NCBI GenBank assembly: GCA_003242275.1
Contig: QGUX01000075.1
Location: 1 to 13,452 of the forward strand
Direction of reading: 5' to 3'
Length of the DNA: 13,452 nucleotides
From: Pseudomonadota bacterium
Lineage (GTDB): Bacteria; Pseudomonadota; Gammaproteobacteria; Steroidobacterales; Steroidobacteraceae
Shown here: piece by piece, positions 6,851 to 13,452 of the stretch
Numbering within the stretch: position 1 is the stretch's first letter
Layout of the letters: each line of letters begins with the position of its first letter
The notes under the pieces: model-generated
Told to the model about the DNA's origin: nothing
Databases searched by the model: none
The model's input: only the letters and a program-made list of their open reading frames with translations
Made by a program: the position numbers and the translations under genes

Positions 6851-8221
6851 ATGCACGTCCACATCCTCGGCATCTGCGGCACCTTCATGGGCGGCATCGC
6901 CGCGATCGCGCGCGCCGCCGGCCACAAGGTCACCGGCTCGGACCAGAACGTCTACCCGCCCATGAGCACGCAGCTGGCCGCGCTGGGCATCGACATCGTG
7001 CAGGGCTACGGGGCGGAGCAGCTCGACCCCGCGCCCGACGTGGTGGTGGTGGGCAACGTGATGTCGCGCGGCAAGCCGGTGGTCGAGGCGCTGCTCTCGC
7101 GCCGCATTCCCTATGCCTCCGGGCCCGAATGGCTCGCGCGCGCGGTGCTCCGCGACCGCCACGTGCTGGCCGTGGCCGGCACGCATGGCAAGACCACCAC
7201 CACCAGCATGCTGGCGCACATCCTCGATCATGCCGGGCTCGACCCGGGTTTCCTGGTCGGTGGCGTGCCGGGCAACTTCGACGTCAGCGCGCGGCTGGGC
7301 TCATCGCCCTTCTTCGTGATCGAGGCCGACGAATACGACACGGCCTTCTTCGACAAGCGCGCCAAGTTCGTGCACTACCACCCGCGCACGCTGGTGCTGA
7401 ACAACCTCGAGTTCGACCACGCCGACATCTATCCGGACCTCGAGGCCATCAAGCGCCAGTTCAGCCACCTGCTGCGCATCGTGCCCGGCGACGGGCTGGT
7501 GGTGCACAACGCCGCCGACGCCAACCTCGACGACGTGATCGCGCGCGGCTGCTGGACGCCGCGCGAGGGCTTCGCGCGCGATGGCGCCGCCGGCGCGCGC
7601 TGGAGCGCGCGCCTCACCGGCGCCGACCATTCGCGCTTCGAGGTGTTGCTGGATGGCGTCACCCAGGGCGCCGTGGACTGGGGCCTGCTGGGCGCGCACA
7701 ACGTCGACAACGCGCTGGCCGCCATCGCCGCCGCGCGGCACGCCGGGGTGCCGGTGGCCGCGGCCATCGAGGCCCTGGGGCGCTTCCGCGGCGTGCGGCG
7801 GCGCATGGAGCTGGTGGGCGAGGTCGCCGGCATCCGCATCTACGACGACTTCGCCCACCATCCCACCGCGATCGCCACGACCATCGAGGGCCTGAGGCGT
7901 AACATCGGGCAGGCGCGACTGGTCGCGGTGCTGGAGGCACGCTCGAACACCATGCGCATGGGCGTCCACAAGGACACGCTGGCGGGCTCGCTCACGGGCG
8001 CCGACGCGGTGTACCTGTTCGCCCCGCCCGACCTGGGCTGGGACGCGGGCGCGGTCGCGCGCCGGCTCGGCGCGCATGCGGCCACCGAGCCCACCATCGA
8101 TGCGCTGCTGGCGCGACTTTCGAAGGAGCTCGTCGCCGGCGACCACGTGCTGGTGATGAGCAACGGCGGCTTCGGCGGCATCCACCAGAAGCTGCTGGCG
8201 GAGCTCAAGGCGCGAAGATGA
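6851..8221 (+). CDS. mpl: UDP-N-acetylmuramate:L-alanyl-gamma-D-glutamyl-meso-diaminopimelate ligase (Mpl)
   Basis: This is the murein-recycling ligase that attaches reclaimed tripeptide L-Ala-gamma-D-Glu-meso-Dap to UDP-MurNAc, with ATP, in the cytosol. The 456 residues show the family's N-terminus HILGICGTFMGG (4-15), the Mur-ligase P-loop GTHGKTTTT (110-118), EADEYDTAFFDKR (158-170) and LNNLEFDHADIYPDL (183-197), the last being typical of Mpl rather than MurC. DDFAHHPTAI and the C-terminal SNGGFGGIHQK follow. Length equals the family norm. The ATG at 6851 gives the canonical start. Its last bases overlap the next gene as ATGA, so the two are translationally coupled. The gene implies peptidoglycan with meso-Dap and an active recycling pathway. 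Confidence 0.97.
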   Translation: MHVHILGICGTFMGGIAAIARAAGHKVTGSDQNVYPPMSTQLAALGIDIVQGYGAEQLDPAPDVVVVGNVMSRGKPVVEALLSRRIPYASGPEWLARAVLRDRHVLAVAGTHGKTTTTSMLAHILDHAGLDPGFLVGGVPGNFDVSARLGSSPFFVIEADEYDTAFFDKRAKFVHYHPRTLVLNNLEFDHADIYPDLEAIKRQFSHLLRIVPGDGLVVHNAADANLDDVIARGCWTPREGFARDGAAGARWSARLTGADHSRFEVLLDGVTQGAVDWGLLGAHNVDNALAAIAAARHAGVPVAAAIEALGRFRGVRRRMELVGEVAGIRIYDDFAHHPTAIATTIEGLRRNIGQARLVAVLEARSNTMRMGVHKDTLAGSLTGADAVYLFAPPDLGWDAGAVARRLGAHAATEPTIDALLARLSKELVAGDHVLVMSNGGFGGIHQKLLAELKARR

Positions 8222-8793
8222 AGGCGGACGCACGCATTGCGCTGTTCCCGCTGCGCACCGTGCTGTTCCCGCAGGGCCTGCTGCCGCTGCGCATCTTCGA
8301 GACCCGCTACCTCGACATGATCCGCCGCGTGATGCGCGAGGATTCGGGCTTCGGCGTGGTGCTGATCCTCGATGGCGCGGAGATCGGGCGCGTGGGCGAG
8401 GTGGCCCACGTGGGCACCTTCGCGCGCGTGGCCGATTTCGGGCGGCTGCCCGACGGGCTGCTGAAGATCGTGGCGCGCGGCGAGCGGCGCTTCCGCATCG
8501 TGGGCCGCGACATGCAGCCCGACGGACTGCACCTGGCCGACGTGCAGTGGCTGGACGACACGCCCGAGCCCCTGCACCACGGCGAATTCGCCGACCTCGC
8601 CGCCACGCTGGAGCGCGCGCTGGCCGAGCTGGGCGAGGAGTACCCGGCCGGTCCCTGCCGCAAGGACGATGCGCTGTGGCTGGCCGGCCAGCTCGGACAG
8701 TTACTGCCTGTGCCAGCGGCCGTGCGGCAGAAGATCCTCGAGGTGGACGGCGCGCGCGAGCGCCTCAGGCGCATCCAGCAACTGCGCACCTGA
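8218..8793 (+). CDS. Stand-alone LON substrate-binding (N-terminal) domain protein
   Basis: The 191 residues match the N-terminal domain of Lon protease: FPLRTVLFPQGLLPLRIFETRY at about 10-31 is the classic opening, followed by beta-rich GVVLI and GTFARVADF segments, KIVARGERRFRI (83-94), then a helical C-terminal half. The AAA+ ATPase and Ser-Lys protease domains are absent, so it cannot be Lon itself. Family members of this size are common in proteobacteria, and their role is not settled; protein or substrate binding is inferred from Lon. The ATG overlaps the mpl stop (ATGA), indicating coupling. It ends 12 bases from the convergent cpdA with no clear terminator. Confidence 0.9.
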   Translation: MKADARIALFPLRTVLFPQGLLPLRIFETRYLDMIRRVMREDSGFGVVLILDGAEIGRVGEVAHVGTFARVADFGRLPDGLLKIVARGERRFRIVGRDMQPDGLHLADVQWLDDTPEPLHHGEFADLAATLERALAELGEEYPAGPCRKDDALWLAGQLGQLLPVPAAVRQKILEVDGARERLRRIQQLRT

Positions 8794-8805
8794 GAAGCCG
8801 GCCGG

Positions 8806-9618
8806 TCAGGGCGTGTAGCCCTGCAGCCATTTCAGCTCGGTGTCGATGCGCCCGTCGGCGTGCAGGGTCAGTGTGCGCCAGGCCGGCGGCCGCACGTCGA
8901 TCGCGAAATCGTCGCTGAGCGGCTTGAACTGCGAGCAGGTCGAGGGCGTGGCGATCAGCGGCAGGCCATCCACCAGCATCTCGCGCGCCTGGTGCACGTG
9001 CCCGAACACCACGCCGCGCACGTTGCGGTGGCGTCCCAGCACCGCCAGGAATTCCCCGCCGTTCGCAAGTCCCACCTGGTCCAGCCAGCGGCTCTCCAGC
9101 GGCACCGGGTGGTGATGCAGGCACACCAGCGCATACCGCTCCCCGGCGGTGGCCAGCGCCGACTCCAGCGCCGCAAGCTGCGCGGCGTCGAGCCGCCCGT
9201 GGGTCTCGCCGGGGATGGTGCTGTCGAGCAGCACGATGCGCCATGCACCGGCATCGTGCACGCCGCCGAGCTGGAACGGCGGCCCGGCCAGCGCCGAGCG
9301 CATCGCGGGCACGTCGTCGTGGTTGCCGGGGACGCACAGCACCGGGCGGCCCAGCGCCGCGAACTCGCGGCGGAAATGCACGTAGCCGGCCGGGTCGTCC
9401 TGCACCAGGTCGCCGGTGGCCAGGATGGCGTCGGCGGTTTCGATGTCCGGCCGCGCCGCCGCCAGCGTCGCGCGCAGCGCCGGCAGCGTGGGCACGCCGC
9501 GCAGGGCGCGCGTTTCCTCCCCGAACAGATGCGGGTCCGTGAACTGGACCAGCCGCAGGGATTTCGTCAAGTCTTTCAGTCGCTTGGGGCCGACAGTCAC
9601 CGCTTCATCCGCATTCAC
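8806..9618 (-). CDS. cpdA: CpdA-like 3',5'-cyclic-nucleotide phosphodiesterase (metallophosphoesterase)
   Basis: This protein probably hydrolyses cAMP to AMP in the cytosol. The 270 residues contain the complete class III metallophosphoesterase set: TDPH (Asp28, His30), TGD (Asp70), GNHD (98-101), HHHP (His168-170) and GHVH (His207, His209). Order and spacing resemble E. coli CpdA, as does FKPLSDDFAID near the end. The chosen start is GTG at 9618; conserved sequence begins only at about residue 20, so a later start within the first 20 codons is possible. A TAAAGT hexamer (9630-9625) lies almost directly before the GTG, so the transcript may be nearly leaderless. Other metallophosphoesterase substrates (for example nucleotides) cannot be excluded. 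Confidence 0.88.
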   Translation of the reverse strand: MNADEAVTVGPKRLKDLTKSLRLVQFTDPHLFGEETRALRGVPTLPALRATLAAARPDIETADAILATGDLVQDDPAGYVHFRREFAALGRPVLCVPGNHDDVPAMRSALAGPPFQLGGVHDAGAWRIVLLDSTIPGETHGRLDAAQLAALESALATAGERYALVCLHHHPVPLESRWLDQVGLANGGEFLAVLGRHRNVRGVVFGHVHQAREMLVDGLPLIATPSTCSQFKPLSDDFAIDVRPPAWRTLTLHADGRIDTELKWLQGYTP

Positions 9619-9674
9619 CCGGGTACTTTACGGGCGCCGGGCTGACCGGAAAGTGAACGCGATCGCCTCCCGAT

Positions 9675-9703
9675 TTGCGGCGCGGGGCGCCGCATTGGAA
9701 AAT
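9675..9703 (+). promoter_or_regulatory. Candidate tkt operon promoter with inverted repeat in its spacer
   Basis: TTGCGG at 9675-9680 and GAAAAT at 9698-9703 are 17 bases apart, a weak sigma70-type pair. A perfect 7-bp inverted repeat, GCGGCGC and GCGCCGC around GGG (9677-9693), fills most of the spacer and could be an operator. A start near 9710 would leave about 37 bases of leader before the TTG at 9747. Confidence 0.35.
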
Positions 9704-9746
9704 GCGCGACTCTTCACAACCCCCTTTTTACGGATTCCACGCTGCT

Positions 9747-11756
9747 TTGAGCACTCCCAGCCGTCGCGATCTCGCCAATGCCATCCGGGCGCTGTCCATG
9801 GATGCCGTCCAACAGGCCAACTCCGGTCACCCGGGCGCCCCGATGGGCATGGCGGACATCGCCGAGGTGCTCTGGCGCGATCACCTGAAGCACAACCCCG
9901 CCGACCCGAAGTGGGTGGACCGCGATCGTTTCGTGCTGTCGAACGGTCATGGTTCGATGCTGTTGTATTCGGTCCTGCACCTGACCGGCTATCCGTTGTC
10001 GATCGACGACATCAGGCGTTTCCGCCAGCTCGGTTCGCATACCGCAGGGCATCCCGAGCACGATCCGGCGCTGGGCATCGAGACCACCACCGGCCCGCTG
10101 GGGCAGGGCCTGGCCAATGCCGTGGGCATGGCGCTGGCCGAGCGCATGCTGGCCGCGCAGTTCAACCGCCCCGGCCACGAGATCGTCGACCACCGCACCT
10201 GGGTGTTCGCCGGCGACGGCTGCCTGATGGAGGGTATCTCGCACGAGGCCTGCTCGCTGGCCGGCACGCTCAGGCTCGGCAAGCTGGTGGTGTTCTGGGA
10301 CGACAACGGCATCTCCATCGACGGCGACGTGAAGGGCTGGTGGGCCGAGGACGTGCCCGGCCGCTTCGAGGCCTATGGCTGGAAGGTGATCCGCGACGTC
10401 GACGGGCATGATTCCGCCGCGGTCGCCGCCGCCATCGAGGAGGCCAGGCGCTCCACCGACCGCCCGGTGCTGATCTGCTGCCGCACCGTGATCGGCTGGG
10501 GTTCGCCGAACAAGGCCGGTACCAAGAACACGCACGGCGAGCCGCTGGGCGCCGACGAAGTGGCCGCCACGCGCGCCAGGCTGGGCTGGAGCGCGCCGCC
10601 GTTCCAGATCCCCGAACCCATCCGCAGCGCCTGGGACCAGCGCGCGCGCGGCGCCGCCCTGCAGCAGGACTGGAACGCGCGCTTCGCCGCCTACGCGCAG
10701 GCCTTCCCCGACCTGGCGCAGGAGTTCACGCGCCGCATGGAGGGCCGCCTGCCGGCGGACTTCGACGCCATCGCCGCCGAGGCGCTCGAGGCCGCGCAGG
10801 CGGTGGACAAGCCGCAGGCCACGCGCCAGTCCTCGCAGCTCGCGCTCAATGCCATCGGCCCGCACCTTCCGGAGCTGGTGGGTGGTTCGGCCGACCTGAC
10901 CGGCTCGAACAACACCAACCGCAAGGACACCAGGCCGGTGACGCCGGGGGATTTCTCCGGCAACTACATCTACCACGGCGTGCGCGAGTTCGGCATGACC
11001 GCGGTGATGAACGGCATGTCGCTGCACGGCGGCTTCCGTCCCTACGGCGGCACCTTCCTGGTGTTCAGCGACTACGCGCGCAATGCCGTGCGCATGGCCG
11101 CGCTGATGCGCCAGGGCGTGGTGCTGGTGTACACGCACGACTCCATCGGCCTGGGCGAGGACGGCCCCACGCACCAGCCCATCGAGCACCTGGCCTCGCT
11201 GCGCGCCATGCCCAACCTGTCGACCTGGCGCCCGGCCGACGCGGTGGAGACCGCGGTGGCGTGGACGGCCGCCTTGCGCCGCCACGACGGTCCCACGGCG
11301 CTGGTGCTGACCCGCCAGGCCCTGCCGCAGCAGCTGCGCACGGCCGGGCAGGTCGCGGCCATCGCCCGTGGCGGGTACGTATTGATCGAACCGGCCCGCA
11401 GCCCCCAAGCTATCGTGATTGCCACCGGTTCCGAGGGCGCCATCGCCGCCGCGGCGGGGAAAGCGCTCCAAGGAGCCCGTCGCCACGTGCGGCTGGTGTC
11501 CATGCCCAGCACCGACGTGTTCGAGCGGCAGGACGCGGCTTACCGCGAGTCGGTGCTGCCCTCGTCCGTGACGCGCCGCGTCGCCGTCGAGGCCGGCGCG
11601 ACGCTGCCGTGGTTCAGGTACGTGGGCCTGTCGGGCCGCGTGATCGGCATCGACAGCTTCGGCGCCTCGGGCAAGGCCGCCGACCTGTTCCGCCACTTCG
11701 GGCTCACCGGCGAGCACGTGCGGCAGGCGGTGGAAGAGATTCTCAATCAGAGCTGA
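9747..11756 (+). CDS. tkt: Transketolase
   Basis: This ThDP- and Mg-dependent cytosolic enzyme moves two-carbon ketol units between sugar phosphates in the non-oxidative pentose phosphate pathway. From the TTG at 9747 it has 669 residues, the usual length. Visible motifs are SGHPGAPMG (26-34, with the substrate/ThDP His28), TTTGPLGQG (113-121), the ThDP motif from GDG (156-158) to DDNG (185-188), GSADLTGSN (380-388), REFGM with catalytic Glu414, and [16 protein letters not shown] (463-478). The start is debatable: [13 protein letters not shown] after the TTG is the family's N-terminus, while an ATG at 9702 would add 15 non-conserved residues and overlaps the candidate -10. It precedes gap by 23 bases, so an operon with gap and pgk is likely. 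Confidence 0.96.
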   Translation: MSTPSRRDLANAIRALSMDAVQQANSGHPGAPMGMADIAEVLWRDHLKHNPADPKWVDRDRFVLSNGHGSMLLYSVLHLTGYPLSIDDIRRFRQLGSHTAGHPEHDPALGIETTTGPLGQGLANAVGMALAERMLAAQFNRPGHEIVDHRTWVFAGDGCLMEGISHEACSLAGTLRLGKLVVFWDDNGISIDGDVKGWWAEDVPGRFEAYGWKVIRDVDGHDSAAVAAAIEEARRSTDRPVLICCRTVIGWGSPNKAGTKNTHGEPLGADEVAATRARLGWSAPPFQIPEPIRSAWDQRARGAALQQDWNARFAAYAQAFPDLAQEFTRRMEGRLPADFDAIAAEALEAAQAVDKPQATRQSSQLALNAIGPHLPELVGGSADLTGSNNTNRKDTRPVTPGDFSGNYIYHGVREFGMTAVMNGMSLHGGFRPYGGTFLVFSDYARNAVRMAALMRQGVVLVYTHDSIGLGEDGPTHQPIEHLASLRAMPNLSTWRPADAVETAVAWTAALRRHDGPTALVLTRQALPQQLRTAGQVAAIARGGYVLIEPARSPQAIVIATGSEGAIAAAAGKALQGARRHVRLVSMPSTDVFERQDAAYRESVLPSSVTRRVAVEAGATLPWFRYVGLSGRVIGIDSFGASGKAADLFRHFGLTGEHVRQAVEEILNQS

Positions 11757-11779
11757 CTGAAGACGAAGGAAGGACAGCC

Positions 11780-12793
11780 ATGGCGATCAAGGTAGGCATC
11801 AACGGTTACGGGCGCATCGGCCGCAACATCCTGCGCGCCCTGTACGAGAGCAAGCGCACCAGCGAGATCCAGATCGTGGCGGTCAACGACCTGGGCGATG
11901 CGAAGACCAACGCGCACCTGACCCAGTACGATTCCGCCCATGGCCGCTTTCCCGGCGAGGTGAGCGCCGACGGCGACGCCATCGTGGTCAACGGCGACCG
12001 CATCAAGGTGTTCGCCGAGCGCGACCCGGCGAAGCTCCCCTGGTCCTCGGTGGGCGCCGACATCGTGTTCGAGTGCACCGGCCTGTTCACCAGCAAGGCC
12101 AAGGCCTCCGCGCACCTCACCGGCGGCGCGAAGAAGGTGCTGATCTCGGCCCCCGGCGACAAGGACGTGGACGCCACGGTGGTCTACGGCGTCAACCATG
12201 ACACGCTGACGCAGGCCATGACGGTGGTGTCGAACGCCTCCTGCACCACCAACTGCCTGGCGCCGCTGGCCAAGGTGCTGCACGATGCCATCGGCATCGA
12301 GTCGGGCCTGATGACCACCATCCACGCCTACACCAACGACCAGGTGCTGACGGACGTGTTCCACAAGGACATCCGCCGCGCCCGCTCGGCCACGCAGTCG
12401 ATGATCCCGACCAAGACCGGCGCCGCCGCGGCCGTGGGCCTGGTGCTGCCGGAGCTCAAGGGCAAGCTCGACGGCTTCGCCATCCGCGTGCCCACCATCA
12501 ACGTGTCCATCGTCGACCTGACCTTCAGGCCGAAGCGCGCCACCACGGTGGAAGAGGTGAACAAGGTGGTGAAGGCCGCCGCGGAGGGCGCGCTCAAGGG
12601 CGTGCTGAACTACACCGAGGCGCCGCTGGTGTCGATCGACTACAACCACGACCCGGCCTCGTCCACCTACGACGCCACGCTGACCAAGATCATCGACGGC
12701 GGGCTGGTGAAGGTGTGCTCGTGGTACGACAACGAGTGGGGTTTCTCCAACCGCATGCTCGACGTGGCACTGGCCTGGAGCCGCGCGAAGTAG
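11780..12793 (+). CDS. gap: Type I glyceraldehyde-3-phosphate dehydrogenase
   Basis: This cytosolic glycolytic enzyme oxidises glyceraldehyde 3-phosphate to 1,3-bisphosphoglycerate with NAD. The 337 residues begin with the Rossmann [11 protein letters not shown] (6-16). The acidic residue after the second strand (VAVNDL, Asp37) favours NAD over NADP. The catalytic [12 protein letters not shown] has Cys155, with His182 in [16 protein letters not shown] (199-204) is the phosphate-binding stretch, and [11 protein letters not shown] lies near the end. The start follows a strong ribosome site (AGGA at 11771-11774, 5 bases before ATG). It lies between tkt and pgk, with only 13 bases to pgk. A Calvin-cycle role would need other cbb genes, none of which are visible here. 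Confidence 0.97.
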   Translation: MAIKVGINGYGRIGRNILRALYESKRTSEIQIVAVNDLGDAKTNAHLTQYDSAHGRFPGEVSADGDAIVVNGDRIKVFAERDPAKLPWSSVGADIVFECTGLFTSKAKASAHLTGGAKKVLISAPGDKDVDATVVYGVNHDTLTQAMTVVSNASCTTNCLAPLAKVLHDAIGIESGLMTTIHAYTNDQVLTDVFHKDIRRARSATQSMIPTKTGAAAAVGLVLPELKGKLDGFAIRVPTINVSIVDLTFRPKRATTVEEVNKVVKAAAEGALKGVLNYTEAPLVSIDYNHDPASSTYDATLTKIIDGGLVKVCSWYDNEWGFSNRMLDVALAWSRAK

Positions 12794-12806
12794 CGCGGGG
12801 CCAGCC

Positions 12807-13452
12807 ATGAAAGTGCTCAAGATGAGCGAGCTGCCGCTGGCCGGCAAGCGCGTGCTGATCCGCGAGGACCTGAACGTGCCCGTGGCCGACGGCGTCGTGT
12901 CCAGCGACGCGCGCATCCGCGCCGCGCTGCCCACCATCCAGGCCGCGCTCGACCAGAACGCGCGCGTGATCATCATGTCGCACCTGGGCCGGCCGGAGGA
13001 GGGTCGGTTCGACCCCGCGCTGTCGCTGGTGCCGGTGGCCAAGCGGCTCTCCGAGCTGCTGGGCCGCAACGTGCCGGTGGTGCGCGAGTGGCTGGACGGC
13101 GTGCAGGTGCAGCCTGGCCAGGCGGTGATGTGCGAGAACGTGCGCTTCAACAAGGGCGAGAAGAAGGATGACGAGCAGCTCGCCCGCCGCATGGCCGCGC
13201 TGTGCGACATCTTCGTGATGGACGCCTTCGGCACCGCCCACCGCGCCGAGGCCTCCACGCACGGCGTGGCGCGCTTCGCGCCGGTGGCCTGCGCCGGCCC
13301 GCTGCTGGTGTCCGAGCTCGAGGCGCTGGAGCGGGCGCTGGAGAAGCCGCAGCGGCCCATGGTGGCCATCGTGGCCGGTTCCAAGGTCAGCACCAAGCTC
13401 ACCATCCTCGAGGCGCTGCTGGAGAAGGTCGACCGCCTGATCGTCGGCGGCG
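12807..13452 (+). CDS. pgk: Phosphoglycerate kinase, N-terminal part (runs off the window)
   Basis: This cytosolic enzyme transfers the phosphate of 1,3-bisphosphoglycerate to ADP. The first 215 of about 390 residues are present, open to the window end. They cover the 3-phosphoglycerate-binding N-domain: REDLNVP (19-25, with Asp21 and Asn23), MSHLGRP (57-63), [13 protein letters not shown] (110-122), [13 protein letters not shown] (139-151), and the hinge-side GSKVSTKL (191-198). ATG at 12807 gives the standard N-terminus (MKVLKMSEL); the ribosome site is only a GGGG stretch, so translation may depend on upstream gap. It is the third gene of tkt-gap-pgk. Confidence 0.96.
   Translation, partial: MKVLKMSELPLAGKRVLIREDLNVPVADGVVSSDARIRAALPTIQAALDQNARVIIMSHLGRPEEGRFDPALSLVPVAKRLSELLGRNVPVVREWLDGVQVQPGQAVMCENVRFNKGEKKDDEQLARRMAALCDIFVMDAFGTAHRAEASTHGVARFAPVACAGPLLVSELEALERALEKPQRPMVAIVAGSKVSTKLTILEALLEKVDRLIVGG

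Noticed and set aside
8794..8805. CCGGCCGG palindrome between the LON-domain gene and cpdA as a terminator
   Set aside because: It is too short, has no loop and no T-run.
9714..11717. Minus-strand open frame of 667 codons opposite tkt
   Set aside because: It mirrors the codon pattern of tkt and has no recognisable domain; tkt is certain.
11747..13405. Minus-strand open frame of 552 codons opposite gap and pgk
   Set aside because: It runs antisense across two well-supported genes and their junction, with low-complexity composition.
11780..13452. Calvin-cycle (cbb) operon interpretation of tkt-gap-pgk
   Set aside because: No RuBisCO, phosphoribulokinase or CbbR gene is visible; the order is also common in ordinary glycolytic clusters.

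Overview
The window is very GC-rich and densely coded. Its gene set (Mpl, RNase D, CpdA, a PPi-dependent phosphofructokinase with a membrane pyrophosphatase, and a tkt-gap-pgk run) fits a gammaproteobacterium, perhaps Xanthomonadales-like or methanotroph-like. The taxonomy is inferred from gene content only. No tRNA, rRNA, CRISPR array, insertion sequence or phage gene is visible. No gene-free stretch exceeds about 130 bases.

Layout. (1) Positions 1-3970, minus strand: a pyrophosphate energy operon. It reads pfp (PPi-dependent phosphofructokinase), then an anti-sigma-factor-like membrane protein whose start overlaps the pfp stop, then hppA (K+-independent H+-pumping pyrophosphatase). The hppA 3' end appears frameshifted at about 44-46, just before the window edge. 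(2) Positions 4056-5132, plus strand: adk, diverging from pfp across an 85-bp shared promoter region. Its product carries an unusual histone-H1-like Lys/Ala/Arg tail of about 140 residues. (3) Positions 5150-6229, minus strand: rnd, convergent with adk. (4) Positions 6271-8793, plus strand: a probable operon of an unrecognised five-helix membrane protein, mpl (murein recycling) and a stand-alone LON substrate-binding-domain protein. (5) Positions 8806-9618, minus strand: cpdA-like cyclic-nucleotide phosphodiesterase. (6) Positions 9747-13452, plus strand: tkt, gap and the first 215 codons of pgk, a central-carbon operon that leaves the window.

How the parts relate. PPi-PFK can make or use PPi at the fructose-6-phosphate step, and the membrane pyrophosphatase couples PPi to the proton gradient. 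Adenylate kinase, on the other side of the same promoter region, balances ATP, ADP and AMP. The left third therefore looks like an energy-currency locus with a putative membrane regulator inside it. The right third supplies lower glycolysis and pentose-phosphate steps. The points most worth checking are the hppA frameshift, the basic tail on Adk, and the anti-sigma-like gene between pfp and hppA.
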